Origin: Macrostomum hystrix
Lineage: Eukaryota; Platyhelminthes; Macrostomidae
Length of the DNA: 64,000 nucleotides
NCBI GenBank assembly: GCA_950097015.1
Contig: CATNEN010000001.1
Coordinates: forward strand, 9,729,001-9,793,000
Reading direction: 5' to 3'
Positions 11,218 through 24,515 of the stretch are shown piece by piece (position 1 is the stretch's first letter; every line of letters begins with the position of its first letter). The notes beneath the pieces were generated by a model, which had not been told where the DNA came from, made no database searches, and was given only the letters and a program-made list of their open reading frames with translations. The translations under genes were made by a program, and so were the position numbers.

Positions 11218-12205
11218 TTAGCTGAAAAAAACTCATTAATGCTAACAATTCGCTTATTTTACTACTGCTGACCATATGAGTAATAAGATGCGTATTCTAT
11301 GTACTTTTATGTTTCTTTTGCCGCTCACTTTTTTCACAAAAATAAGTTTTCTCTAAATCTGTTCTAAAATTTTTGCAATGTCTTTCACTGGGCTAGGGGG
11401 CTATCTTCCTGTTTATCATTTAACAAGAAAAGAATTTAATTTCCATTAATCGTATCCAACGAGTACTACAAGTAGTACTGTCTTCCCAAAAAGTAGCCTA
11501 AATCTATGCACTCCATTGAAATTAACTTTTTATATTTTTTGTTTTTTTTGTTTAGATTTCAACGGTTTATCTGCTTAATTTATCTTTTTTGTTAATTTAG
11601 CACTCAACAATACTACCAATCTTGTTTTGCATAGCTGTATCGTGATATATACATAGATATTGTATATCTCGCTAAATTAAAACTTTTTATTAAGTTTTTG
11701 ATTTCTTTTTTAGACACTCACTACAGTTTTGCTCAGTAGATTTTATAATTAGTCTGCTCATATATTACAGTAAAAATTGCTTTAACACGCCATTTTCCGT
11801 ATCTAAAATAGGTGTGTCTCTTTGGTTTATTTAAGATCAATCAATGTTGAGATTACTCAAAGTTTTAATACCTTTGATTTGATTTGATTTGTTTATTCGA
11901 ATCATTCCTAATTATGATTAAATTCTTGTCTGACCGGCTTGTCTACCTTTAATCCGGATTATCACCTGTTAGCGGAAAGTATGTCTTGGTGGCCAAGGGT
12001 ATGTTTTTCAATTTGCTGCTTATTAATCAGCATTTTTTGTATTCCAAGCATACCAAATGAACTCTAACACAACACCCTTGAGTCTAGTTATTTGCTTGCC
12101 AAACGTCATACAGTTATCAATCAATGTCAGGACAATGCAACATAGCGATGTCTTGACAGAAAATTAGATAAGCCGCGATTTATTCTGAGAATAGACTCAA
12201 GCTCT
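11218..12205. other. AT-rich intergenic stretch
   Basis: Downstream of the gene at 8708. Unique AT-rich sequence; I see no gene, no canonical AATAAA close to the stop and no repeat. Confidence 0.55.
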
Positions 12206-12279
12206 GTGTTCTCTCTCATTTATGCATATGCAGATCTCTTTCCCTTACCTAATGTTACCTCTTTATCTATCATCCTCTC

Positions 12280-12968
12280 ATTTCCTTTTCTGTCTCGGCC
12301 TCTCTCCACTCTTTTCTCTCCCCCTCTCTCATCTCTGATATCTGATCTCTCCTCTTTCATCTCTCCTCTCGCATCTCTCCTCTCTCATTTCTCCTCTCTC
12401 ATCTCTCCTCTCGCATCTCTCCTCTCTCATTTCTCCTCTCTCATCTCTCCTCTCGCATCTCTCATCTCTCCTCTGTCGTCTCTCGTCTCTCCTCTGTCCT
12501 CTCTCCTCTCTCGTTTCTCGTCTCTTGTCTCTCCTCTCTCCTCTGTCGTCTCTCGTCTCTCGTCTCTCCTCTCTCCTGTCTCCTCTCTCATCTCTCTTCT
12601 CTCCTCTCTCCTCTCTCCTCTCTCCTCTCTCCTCTCTCCTCTCTCCTCTCTCGTCTCTCGTCTCTTGTCTCTCCTCTCTCGTCTCTCGTCTCTTGTCTCT
12701 CCTCTCTCCATCTCATTTCTCTTCTCTCTCCTCTCTCCTCTCTCGTCTCTCGTCTCTTGTCTCTCCTCTCTCCATCTCATTTCTCTTCTCTCTCCTCTCT
12801 CCTCTCTCGTCTCTCCTCTCTCGTCTCTCCTCTCTCGTCTCTCCTCTCTCCTGTCTCCTCTCTCCTCTCTCCTCTCTCGTCTCTCCTCTCTCGTCTCTCG
12901 TCTCTTGTCTCTCCTCTCTCCCTCTCATCTCTCTTCTCTTCTCTCTCCTCTGTCGTCTCTTCTCTTGT
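12280..12968. repeat. CT-rich (polypyrimidine) low-complexity array
   Basis: Dominated by CTCTCCTCTCTCGTCTCT-type units of variable register. Nearly every base on the plus strand is a pyrimidine. Long open frames through it on both strands are a by-product of composition. Confidence 0.92.
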
Positions 12969-12999
12969 ACGAGCTACAAAATACGCTCGTATGTCTTTA

Positions 13000-14090
13000 T
13001 CGCCTAAACCGCTCAGCAGAAAACTAATTTAGCACTTGATCGCACCACAAAATGTGCACCCGTTCAACAAAAATTCCAATAAACCGTGAGCAATCTGTCG
13101 ACGAGTCGGTCGGTCCCGCCTCACTATGCTATAGAAACAAGGGTCCCCAAAGTCTGCTGAACTTCAAATCCCGAGCACGCACTCTATACTACACAGCTAC
13201 GCTTCCTTAATCCCTCACTCTCACAAGAGTTTATTTTGGGCCTAACTTTTTGCTGCTTTGATTGATGTCCTAGCCTGCCTAGATGCTGCGAATCATGCAT
13301 GCCTCTGGATGTATTTCATGTAGGAAATGCCGGTGGTCCCCTTCTCAATCTCAGCATTTCACTCTTTGCCTTCCCCATAGCTCGTACTCAAAGTGCCGGA
13401 CAAGTTTGTAAGAAATCAGGAGAAAAGTAAGTAGAGTTTGGCGCGAGTGCGGGTGAGTTTATTTTCAGTAGAACTGCCAGATAGCTTGTAGTTCGATCTT
13501 ATCTATCACCCCCTTCTCTGTCCCTCCCTGTCCCCCCATCGACAACTGGTCGACTTACTGGGATTTTTAATTACATCCGAGGACTTCTTGGCGGTGGTGT
13601 GAATCTGGGAGGATGAGGTGGGCGCTGCTGCTCTCAGAAAGGCAGGAGAAAGCTGCGCTGTGCTCAAACTATTGTCGAGTACCATATGTGTGTAGCCTTT
13701 ACACAGCGACTGTAGAGGGAAATAGGCTTTTTTAGCTAAAGCTAACGACTAGCGGGCAGAACCAAGCAGTTGACGACAACAACAAGAACAAGTTCAGAGT
13801 AAGTTGTGTAGAATTAATGTCTGCCTGTTCCAGATGACTGTCCCTTTTGCTTGCCGTCTGTCTGTCTTGCCGCCTTTTCCTCGGCCTTACAATCTCTCAT
13901 TTTCCGCAATCACTTTCGGCCTACTGGTCCTGGGAATATTTGCTCAGGGCTGGAGACTCCTTGATCAGTTCGGGAAGGCTGCGCTCTGATGTAGGGGCGG
14001 AATGTTTTTAGTAGGATCCCAGCTGGGAGAGAGATCACAGACTAGAAAATCAGAGATCAATGACTGGGTGAGATCAGCTGACTGACTGGC
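13000..14090. other. intergenic, no supported gene
   Basis: Mixed-composition unique sequence between the CT-rich and ATCT arrays. A 61-codon open frame at 13804-13989 has no recognisable features. I see nothing else to annotate. Confidence 0.5.
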
Positions 14091-14095
14091 GGGAT

Positions 14096-14516
<421 letters not shown>

Positions 14517-14867
14517 TAAAATATTCTTCTTGGCTTATTCACTTATTGGAGTAAAAATCTCATCTAGGATGCGACAAACGAAAATAAACATTGACCTTTC
14601 AGGCCTTTGCGCTACTCTAGACATTTATATACTTGAGACATACAAAACGTCACATTGCGATATATCAACATTCTTTCAAGTTTGCTAAAAGTCCAACTCA
14701 AAGCAGCTACCCGCCGTTCTGTAGCAACACTGCTCGTTGCTTCCTCGAATCCTATCGGAATTCTGGAAGCTATCAATCTTCAATCAGTGCTGGCCTTACT
14801 CTGAAGTGGCACCGAAATACACCAAACCCTTGAGATTTGCATTAGTAATCCATTTTGTGTGCCTATT

Positions 14868-15262
14868 TCTTATCGGATAGATTAGCAATCCATTCTATCC
14901 TTGTCCATGTTATCAGATAGATTAGCAATCCATTCTATCCTTGTCCATGTTATCAGATAGATTAGCAATCCATTCTATACTTGTCTTTGATATCGCATAG
15001 ATTAGCAATCCATTCTATCCTTGTCCATGTTATCGGATAGATTAGCAATCCATTCTATACATACTTGTCTTTGTTATCAGATGGAATAGCAATCCATTCT
15101 ATCCTTGTCCATGTTATCGGATAGATTAGCAATCCATTCTATCCTTGTCCATGTTATCGGATAGATTAGCAATCCATTCTATCCTTGTCCATGTTATCGG
15201 ATAGATTAGCAATCCATTCTATCCTTGTCCATGTTATCGCATAGATTAGCAATCCATTCTAT
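14868..15262. repeat. 40-bp minisatellite
   Basis: About ten units containing GATAGATTAGCAATCCATTC and TATCCTTGTCCATGTTATCG. One unit has a 4-bp ATAC insertion and several carry GCATAG for GGATAG. Confidence 0.93.
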
Positions 15263-16288
15263 TTTACTTTCGTTTAGATAGCTAGACAAGCAGACATAGA
15301 GAAGTCCTGTATATCTAAAAGCACTTTAAATATTAAATTTGTGTTTAAATTTTAATTTAATTTAATTTAATCGATTTATTCACTTTCATAAAACCTCTCT
15401 TCCATTTGTGTCTGTTGACCTATTATATGAATTTCAAGTCCATTAGATTACGTGCATAAATGAATCTATGAAAATTTAGTACTAGAAAATGGCAATTTAA
15501 GCACTAGCTGAATTTCGCACGCATCTGCAGTGTGGCACTTTGTTGATGCCATTGCTTAATTGCTGGGCATTAGCTGAGCTCATCTGTCACTCGGACTGAG
15601 TAATTGAGTCAGCAAAGTGATCAATTATTAGTAATTTGTTTATTTATAGGGCCACATAGACAGCCATTGTACAGTCCATATTCAGTCCATGGACTGGAAA
15701 AAAGACAATTTCGACATAAATCTTTAATTTTCCTTAAGCAAGCACGCACAACTCACTTGCTAAAACAGATTAAGAAGTCGCTAAGGAACGAAAGGCGACA
15801 AAAGCACATTGATTGAAAAGGGTGATTGTGTGTCAACGTCCTTTATTTTTTTTCGTGCTTTTTTTTGATTGACATGTTTTAAAACAAAGGAAAGTAGGCA
15901 TTTACATGGCTATATTGTTTGTACTTTAAGCTTTTGATTGATTTTATCATTCAGGCTAAGCAGCAAGAGGTGCAGAAAAAATTGACAAGCAAAGAATATG
16001 ACTTTACAATGAGTGCGCGTTAACTATTTTATGTTACAATTATCGACTTCGCTTGATATTTAGTGTAAAAAACTCATTCAAATTCGTTCAATAATGTCAA
16101 AGTCGGACATTGGAATAAAAATGTTACAAGTGCACGTTTTTTGTTACTTTTTGCGGTTAAAAACATTGTTTTCTTCAATGACAGTCTTGTTGAGACACTG
16201 ATAATTTTCCAATCATTATTAATTTAATTTCAATTTAGTCAATTTGAACAAACATTCTTTTTTATCGTAATCTTTTAATGCAACCGAA
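15263..16288. other. AT-rich intergenic stretch
   Basis: Unique AT-rich sequence. It contains one copy of the palindromic CAGTCCATGGACTG motif near 15686-15699 and no supported gene. Confidence 0.5.
15658..15700 (+). repeat. dispersed element end with palindrome CAGTCCATGGACTG
   Basis: GCCATTGTACAGTCCATATT followed by CAGTCCATGGACTGG. The same arrangement recurs near 41605-41633 and, inverted, near 34507-34545; the palindrome alone recurs at about 54443. The element is not identified. Confidence 0.5.
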
Positions 16289-16289
16289 G

Positions 16290-17697
16290 TAATTGAAATG
16301 GGATCACAGTCATTGTAATGGGATCACAGTCATTGTAATGGGATCACAGTCATTGTAATGGGATCACAGTCATTGTAATGGGATCACAGTCATTGTAATG
16401 GGATCACAGTCATTGTAATGGGATCACAGTCATTGTAATGGGATCACAGTCATTGTAATGGGTTACAGTCATTGTAATGGGATCACAGTCATTGTAATGG
16501 GATCACAGTCATTGTAATGGTACGAGCGTATCACAGTCATTGTAATGGTACGAGCGTATCACAGTCATTGTAATGGGATCACAGTCATTGTAATGGGATC
16601 ACAGTCATTGTAATGGGATCACAGTCATTGTAATGGTACGAGCGTATCACAGTCATTGTAATGGGATCACAGTCATTGTAATGGTATCACAGTCATTGTA
16701 ATGGTATCACAGTCATTGTAATGGGATCACAGTCATTGTAATGGGATCACAGTCATTGTAATGGGATCACAGTCATTGTAATGGTACGAGCGTATCACAG
16801 TCATTGTAATGGTATCACAGTCATTGTAATGGGATCACAGTCATTGTAATGGGATCACAGTCATTGTAATGGTATCACAGTCATTGTAATGGTATCACAG
16901 TCATTGTAATGGGATCACAGTCATTGTAATGGGATCACAGTCATTGTAATGGGATCACAGTCATTGTAATGGGATCACAGTCATTGTAATGGGATCACAG
17001 TCATTGTAAAGGGATTACAGTCATTGTAATGGTATCACAGTCATTAGAATGGGATCACAGTCATTGTAATGGGATCACAGTCATGGTAATGGTATCATAG
17101 TCATTGTAATGGGATCAGAGTCATTGTAATGGTATCATAGTCATTGTAATGGGATCACAGTCATTGTAATGGGATCACAGTCATTGTAATGGGATCACAG
17201 TCATTGTAATGGTATCACAGTCATTTTTATGGGATCACAGTCATTGTAATGGGATCACAGTCATGGTCATGGGATCACAGTCATTGTAATGGGATCATAG
17301 TCATTGTAATGGGATCACAGTCATTGTAATGGGATCACAGTCATGGTCATGGGATCACAGTCATTGTAATGGGATCACAGTCATTGTAATGGGATCACAG
17401 TCATTGTAATGGGATCACAGTCATTGTAATGGGATCATAGTCATTGTAATGGGATCACAGTCATGGTTATGGGATCACAGTCATGGTTATGGGATCACAG
17501 TCATTGTAATGGGATCACAGTCATGGTCATGGGATCACAGTCATTGTAATGGGATCATAGTCATTGTAATGGGATCACAGTCATGGTTATGGGATCACAG
17601 TCATGGTTATGGGATCAGAGTCATTGTAATGGGATCATAGTCATTGTAATGGGATCACAGTCATGGTCGTGGGATCACAGTCATTTTAATGGTATCC
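16290..17697. repeat. 20-bp minisatellite downstream of the serotonin receptor
   Basis: About 70 units of GGGATCACAGTCATTGTAAT. The left half carries several longer variants with TACGAGCGTA inserted. The right third is richer in TGGTTAT/TGGTCAT variants, so variants cluster by position. The array ends about 160 bp beyond the receptor's stop codon. Confidence 0.96.
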
Positions 17698-17735
17698 CAA
17701 CCAATAGAACGGAATCATCATTATAAAAAAAATTT

Positions 17736-17741
17736 TTTATT
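17736..17741 (-). terminator. polyadenylation signal AATAAA (minus) for the serotonin receptor
   Basis: TTTATT on the plus strand, about 115 nt past the receptor's stop codon on the minus strand and before the 20-bp array. If used, the array stays outside the mature mRNA. Confidence 0.5.
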
Positions 17742-17854
17742 GATGGCGAACGGGATAAAGATCTTATGCACGTTATTTTATGGCAGAAATTTAGACATAA
17801 TTTTTAATTAATCGACGCAAATCTCAAAACAATGCACGATATTGAACACAGCTG

Positions 17855-18819
17855 TCACCTGTACCCTCTGCGGTGATAGCGCCCAAACAAAATTTTACTG
17901 AATGCGTTGCGAAAGTCTGGCGAGAATATCGTATAGATCACAGGATTCAACAAGCTGTTCATGTAACCCAGCCACAGGATGAAGGAATTACCAGACTCCG
18001 ATATTAACTCCATGCACCAGTCAGTGAAGAACGGGCAGATCGCCGCCCGTAGGAAGAATGGAATCCAGCAGATCAGAAAACAGCAGGTGATGATCGCCAA
18101 GGTTCGAGCCGCCTTTCGCTCGCGTTTGTGCTCAATTTTGTCTCGGAGCTGGGCTGCTCGCGACTGCGGCGTCAGCTGGTGGCACTCCTCAGGGCTGTGA
18201 CGACTTCCATTGTACTGCTGCTGCTGCTGTTGCTGCTTGTGTTTCTTTAGTTTTCGCAGCTTCATCTTGTCGGCCTTCGGTTCTCGATGGTTGCCGGACG
18301 TTGCGAAGGACGTCGTCTGCTGCTGCTGCTGCTGCGCCGGAACTCTCTCCAAATCTGGAGAATCTGGATTCGAATCCCGAAGCTGCTGCTGCTGCTGCTG
18401 TTGCCGAACCATAGGAATGGCCTTATGCTGGCCTTTGAACGCTTTCTTACGAATTCTTTTCCTAGCGGTCTGATAGATTTTGATATAGATGACAATCATG
18501 AACAGCATGGGCAGGTAGAAGGCGCCTATTGTCGAGAATATCGTGTAAACCTTCTCCTCGTTGATGGCGCAGGTTCCGTTGGCGATCTGGGTTCGGCGAA
18601 GCTCCTCAGTGAGGGAGAACCTGGCCGGGATGCTTATCATCATGCTGATGAGCCAGACTGCCACGATCATTAGGCCGATGCGGCGGCCGGTTCTGACCCG
18701 GATGTAATCAACGTTGGTCACAGCCCAGTAGCGATCGACTGCGATGCCAACCAGGTGCAGAATTGACGCAGTGCAGCACAGGATGTCAAAACAGATCCAC
18801 AGGTCGCACAGGTGAATGC
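17855..18819 (-). CDS. 5-HT1-like serotonin receptor, exon 3 (TM3 to C-terminus)
   Basis: Encodes 320 residues plus stop. TM3 reads IHLCDLWICFDILCCTASIL and includes the Cys of the conserved disulfide and the amine-binding Asp (CFDIL), followed by VDRYWAVT. Loop 2 has NGTC. TM5 is GAFYLPMLFMIVIYIKIY. The third loop holds three poly-Gln runs (about 7, 6 and 8 Gln). TM6 is FLICWIPFFLRAA and TM7 WLGYMNSLLNPVIY, with a short tail as in 5-HT1 receptors. The acceptor is GAGCAG. Known family role: Gi-coupled serotonin receptor. Coupling and ligand here are inferred. Confidence 0.92.
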
Positions 18820-18869
18820 CTGCTCAAATTGGCAACATGTTGCGATGGCAGCTGTGCATTTTTAAATAA

Positions 18870-19255
18870 CCTTTGGGGAGGATTTACTGATTTGGGGATA
18901 CTTAGCAAGTGAGGGAAATAATTTGTAAACTAGGGAGATAATTGGCAAATTGAGGGGATAACTCACGGGTTGATTTTCCACTGCGGAAAATTTTCCTATT
19001 AGGGGGATAATTACTTAATTATAAATATAAATTCCCAACAATCGGGATAATTAACAAATGGGATATTCTCCCAAACGAAGGGAATAATTTTCCAACAAAA
19101 AGGATAATTATTAAACAAAAGTGGGGAATTTTCCAAAAAGGGGGATAACTTACTCGTACTAACAAAAGGGATGATTTTTCCAACAGAGGCATCACTTTCC
19201 ATTAAAGGGGTAATTTTACAACTGGGAAGCTGGGAAATGTTAGGGGATAAATTTC
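18870..19255. repeat. decayed tandem array in serotonin receptor intron 2
   Basis: Degenerate recurrences of GGGGATAATTT with A-rich spacers of 20-35 bp. It is probably an old minisatellite. Confidence 0.5.
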
Positions 19256-19924
19256 TGTGCTTTTATTGTGTATGTGGTTTGACTTTTCCATAGTATGTTA
19301 CGTAATGATCTTATTTACTAATATCCCCATCACAATCATATCGAATCCCTTCACTCATCACGGAGTCATGTACGAGCTACAGTCCAACATGGAAGAAGCA
19401 AAACCAAAGGCCTATTTCAGAAGAAAATATGAAAATATGAACGATCGCACTCGAAGCTGCGAGTGAGACCTCTGCGATCTTTATGCCAGTTGGCAGGTTA
19501 TCACAAAATCTGTCAAGCTTGCAACCAATGCTGACACACACACGGAGTCCAACCCTTGGGTCTACGGGGACATTTCTCCCATCTCCCTATCCGACTCAAC
19601 TCGAGTCCCGGCGAGAGGGCGCTCAACACGCGTTCTGATTTTTTGGGGGTGGGGGAGTTGATTTCTGGGATCGAAAAGTCCGATCTTCACAGGCCGTTGC
19701 ACCTGCTGTGCTCAAGTCACAATATACTCTATTGCTCTCTTCCTTAGCCAATATCGACCGGTATCGCCAAAGATGAAAACTTGCACCATTATTTTCCTTT
19801 GCTTGGCTGATCAACTAGAAAACGGAAACTTCGATTGATATTTAGTCAGCATTGACTTTTGCTCAAATTTTTTGTTAATATAAAGTTTTAGAGTTGTCTG
19901 GAAAAAATCTATATCATGCCTTGC

Positions 19925-22010
19925 CTTTCGCCAGATCCTGAACTTTTCTCTAGATCCTGAAGTTTTCTCAAGATCCTGAAGTTTTCTCAAGATCCTGAAG
20001 TTTTCTCTAGATCCTGAAGTTTTCTCAAGATCCTGAAGTTTTCTCAAGATCCTGAAGTTTTCTCAAGATCCTGAAGTTTTCTCTAGATCCTGAAGTTTTC
20101 TCAAGATCCTGAAGTTTTCTCAAGATCCTGAAGTTTTCTCAAGATCCTGAAGTTTTCTCAAGATCCTGAAGTTTTCTCAAGATCCTGAAGTTTTCTCTAG
20201 ATCCTGAAGTTTTCTCAAGATCCTGAAGTTTTCTGAAGATCCTGAAGTTTTCTCTAGATCCTGAAGTTTTCTCAAGATCCTGAAGTTTTCGCAAGATCCT
20301 GAAGTTTTCTCTAGATCCTGAAGTTTTCTCAAGATCCTGAAGTTTTCTCAAGATCCTGAAGTTTTCTCAAGATCCTGAAGTTTTCTCAAGATCCTGAAGT
20401 TTTCTCTAGATCCTGAAGTTTTCTCAAGATCCTGAAGTTTTCTCAAGATCCTGAAGTTTTCTCAAGATTCTGAAGTTTTCTCTAGATCCTGAAGTTTTCT
20501 CTAGATCCTGAAATATTCTCTAGATCCTGAAGTTTTCGCTAGATCCTGAAGTTTTTCCTAGATCCTGAAGTTCACCCAGATCCTGAAGTTTTCTCCTAGA
20601 TCCTGAAGTTTTCGCTAGATCCTGAAGTTTTTGCTACATCCTGAAGTTTTTCCTACATCCTGAAGTTCACCCAGATCCTGAAGTTTTCCCTAGATCCTGA
20701 AGTTTTCGCTAGATCCTGAAGTTTTCGCTAGATCCTGAAGTTTCGCTAGATCCTGAAGTTTTCTCTAGATCCTGAAGTTTTCTCTAGATCCTGAAGTTTT
20801 CTCTAGATCCTGAAGTTTCGCTAGATCCTGAAGTTTTCTCTAAATCCTGAAGTTTTCGCTAGATCCTGGAGTTTTTCCTAGATCCTGAAGTTCACCCAGA
20901 TCCTGAAGTTTTCTCTAGATCCTGAAGTTTTCGCTAGATCCTGAAGTTTTTCCTAGATCCTGAAGTTCACCCAGATCCTGAAGTTTTCTCCTAGATCCTG
21001 AAGTTTCCCCCGGATCCTGAAGCTTTCCTAGGTCCTGAAGTTTCGCTAGATCCTGAAGTTTTCGCTAGATCCTGGAGTTTTTCCTAGATCCTGAAGTTCA
21101 CCCAGATCCTGAAGTTTTCTCTAGATCCTGAAGTTTTCTCTAGATCCTGAAGTTTTCTCTAGATCCTGAAATATTCTCTAGATCCTGAAGTTTCGTTAGA
21201 TCCTGAAGTTTTCTCTAAATCCTGAAGTTTTCGCTAGATCCTGGAGTTTTTCCTAGATCCTGAAGTTCACCCAGATCCTGAAGTTTTCTCTAGATCCTGA
21301 AGTTTTCTCTAGATCCTGAAGTTTTCGCTAGATCCTGAAGTTTTCGCTAGATCCTGAAGTTTCGCTAGATCCTGAAGTTTTCGCTAGATCCTGGAGTTTT
21401 TCCTAGATCCTGAAGTTCACCCAGATCCTGAAGTTTTCTCTAGATCCTGAAGTTTTCTCTAGATCCTGAAGTTTTCTCTAGATCCTGAAATATTCTCTAG
21501 ATCCTGAAGTTTTCGCTAGATCCTGAAGTTTTTCCTAGATCCTGAAGTTCACCCAGATCCTGAAGTTTTCTCCTAGATCCTGAAGTTTTCTCTAGATCCT
21601 GAAGTTTCGTTAGATCCTGAAGTTTTCTCTAAATCCTGAAGTTTTCGCTAGATCCTGGAGTTTTTCCTAGATCCTGAAGTTCACCCAGATCCTGAAGTTT
21701 TCTCTAGATCCTGAAGTTTTCTCTAGATCCTGAAGTTTTCGCTAGATCCTGAAGTTTTCGCTAGATCCTGAAGTTTCGCTAGATCCTGAAGTTTTCTCTA
21801 GATCCTGAAGTTTTTGCTAGATCCTGAAGTTTTTCCTAGATCCTGAAGTTCACCCAGATCCTGAAGTTTTCTCCTAGATCCTGAAGTTTCCCCCGGATCC
21901 TGAAGCTTTCCTAGGTCCTGAAGTTTTCGCTAGATCCTGAAGTTTTCGCTAGATCCTGGAGTTTTTCCTAGATCCTGAAGTTCACCCAGATCCTGAAGTT
22001 TTCCCTGTAA
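19925..22010. repeat. 20-bp minisatellite with higher-order structure
   Basis: About 100 units of AGATCCTGAAGTTTTCTCTA. The left third is uniform (CTCAAG and CTCTAG alternating). From about 20,520 a multi-unit block recurs, marked by AAGTTCACCCAGATCC, CTGGAGTTTTTCC, GAAATATTCTC and CCCCCGGATCC variants in repeating order. This indicates duplication of blocks of units. Confidence 0.96.
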
Positions 22011-22755
22011 TCTTTATCCAGAAACTATAATAAAGTAATTTTTGATTTACTGCAGCTCGACCTATAAAGTGAGAAATTTAAGCTCGTGATTAAGGTTCGA
22101 CAAGAGACAAAAGTTCAAACAGGTCTAACCCTGTTCGATCTCTTTCGAAATAGCCTACTTGGAAATTAAAGTTTTCCTCATGTAATTCAGGCTAGGGATT
22201 AGTGCCGCCCTGGGATTTTGAGCTCAAAGTCTATAGTATTAGAGTTCTTTTGCCCTGCCATTGTACCAGTACCTAATTTGGTGTCTAAAGCCCGAATGCA
22301 ATGCTGCAGTGTTGTAAAAGCAACGTGACCCTTACTAGCACTATTTATACAACTCAGCGACTTCCAGCTTAGATTGGTATTTTACATTTTTCTTCTAGTT
22401 ATTTGAGCAGTGCTCAGGTCACTATGCGTGAGGCTTGGGTGATTTATTTTCTCCTTCTTCCTCTGCTAATCTCTGAAGAAACATTTTAAAAAATTCGCAG
22501 CAAAAAGACGCAGCTGTCACTTTAGCATATTTCTCTTTCTCTTTTGCTAGACTCGTTTTTATTGTGAAAATAAAAAAACTGAATGGGAAAGGTAAAAAGA
22601 ACTATTTATGAATCTCCAGACTTAAAAAAACTGGACAATTTTATTAGTCCATAAAATTATTGCCATGACTTGAACAGCCTAAAAGAACTAGACTTAAGTA
22701 CACAAAGTACGGACACATGTAGATAAGTTCATACTGCAGCTCTTAATCAGGTAGT
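22011..22755. other. unique sequence in serotonin receptor intron 2
   Basis: No gene, SINE or array seen between the 20-bp and 16-bp minisatellites. Confidence 0.5.
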
Positions 22756-23555
22756 TGTTGGGGTCAGGTTTGAGTCAGGTTATTGGGTCAGGTTTGGTCA
22801 GGATATGTTTGAGTTTGAGTCAGAGCTAGGTTTGAGTAAGGTCTGATGTGAGTCAGACTTCTTAGGTCAGGTCAGGTTTGAGTCAGGTCAGGTTTGATCT
22901 GAGTCAGGTCAGATCTGAGTCAGGTCAGGTTTGAGTCAGGTCAGATCTGAGTCAGGTCAGGTTTGAGTCAGGTCAGGTTTGATCTGAGTCAGGTCAGATC
23001 TGAGTCAGGTCAGGTTTGAGTCAGGTCAGGTTTGATCTGAGTCAGGTCAGATCTGAGTCAGGTCAGGTTTGAGTCAGGTCAGATCTGAGTCAGGTCAGGT
23101 TTGAGTCAGGTCAGATCTGAGTCAGGTCAGGTTTGAGTCAGGTCAGGTTTGAGTCAGGTCAGGTTTGAGTCAGGTCAGGTTTTAGTCAGGATATTTGGGT
23201 CAGGGTTGAGTCAGGATATTTGGGTCAGGTTTTAGTCAGGATATTTGGGTCAGGGTTGAGACAGGTCAGGTTTGAGTCAGGTCAGGTTTGAGTCAGGTCA
23301 GATCTGAGTCAGGTCAGGTTTGAGTCAGGTCAGGTTTGAGTCAGGTCAGGTTTGAGTCAGGTCAGTTTTGAGTCAGGTCAGGTTTGAGTCAGGTCAGTTT
23401 TGAGTCAGGTCAGGTTTGAGTCAGATCAGGTTTGAGTCAGGTCAGGTTTGAGTCAGGTCAGGTTTGAGTCAGGTCAGGTTTGAGTCAGGTCAGGTTTGAG
23501 TCAGGTCAGGTTTTAGTCAGGATATTTGGGTCAGGTTGAGTCAGGATTTAAGGGC
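22756..23555. repeat. 16-bp minisatellite rich in TGAGTCA and AGGTCA words
   Basis: Units of GGTCAGGTTTGAGTCA with a TCTGAGTCA variant (GGTCAGATCTGAGTCA) and a GATATTTGGGTCAG variant near both ends. TGAGTCA is the AP-1 consensus and AGGTCA a nuclear-receptor half-site; both recur every unit, several tens of times. Confidence 0.94.
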
Positions 23556-23984
23556 CTGAATCTCGTTATTCCTATCCTAGCACGGGCAGCGAGTACTTGT
23601 GAATAAGCTAGCTTGTTTTTTCTGGCCCACTCTGCTCACGCACCTCCAATCAGTTTCCCTGAGTCGGACATAGATGAAGTTCTCTTGTTTCGACTTTCGA
23701 AAGGATTGATTAAGTTTGTGGTCCCAATCTATCCATCCATCTTTGGGAGTAGATATTTCCACTTCTCTGACAAACTTATCCCCTTATCAGCAATGCTCCC
23801 CAAGGAAGATTAATATCTTCCGCAATTCACAGACTCAGGTTTGTGTTGACAGGGTCGCGATTGATACATATCCGTGTGCGAGTGTGCGTGTATTTTAGCT
23901 AATATATTATATTCCCAACCTGAGGCAGTTTGTCAGTTAGCTGTTTGATGATATCGGCTGAAAAACCTGCTGAAATAAGCACAT

Positions 23985-24130
23985 GACAATCCTGGTATAC
24001 ACAGAACAGTCCTTTTAGACACAGCTCAACCCCGTTAGACACAAGACAGCCCTATTATACACAGAAGAATCCTGTTAGACACTGAATAGTCCTGTCAGAG
24101 ACAGAAAAAATGTGTTAGACACAGGAAAAT
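23985..24130. repeat. decayed array (GTTAGACACAGAA core)
   Basis: Six or seven imperfect units of about 24 bp containing CCTGTTAGACACAGAA. SINE copy D inserted at its right end. Confidence 0.6.
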
Positions 24131-24477
24131 TACTGTTAGACAATTGGGAGTTCAGCGGCAGAACGGTTAACGCGTTTGCCTCTCGCACCAAGGTCCCTGA
24201 GTTCGATTCCACGGCGAGGCCACATTTATTTGGGGCGCAGCCGCGGAGAGAAGGCTTGGGGGCTTGTCGTGCAATTTACGACATCGAGGGCCAACCTCCA
24301 AGGCACAGTGAGAGTGTACACTCCCTGACGATGAGAAAGTCAGGGCAGATGTACACACCTGTGTGAGCGTGTGCCTGCGTACAGTATCTGTGTCAGCGGA
24401 ATGGGCAGAATTGCCTCCTCACTGGCTGCGAGTCTAGTGTCGCCAAATGATGTGCCATTGCCCGCAGCCCTCCTGCA

Positions 24478-24515
<38 letters not shown>

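Noticed and set aside
12206-13032. Ser/Leu-rich 273-codon frame
   Set aside because: Composition of a CT-rich array; no domain, splice context or homologous motif.
13804-13989. 61-codon frame with hydrophobic C-terminus
   Set aside because: Too short, no splice partners or homologous motif; chance open frame.
16290-17697. CRISPR-like regular repeat
   Set aside because: Units are contiguous with no variable spacers, and the context is an animal genome.
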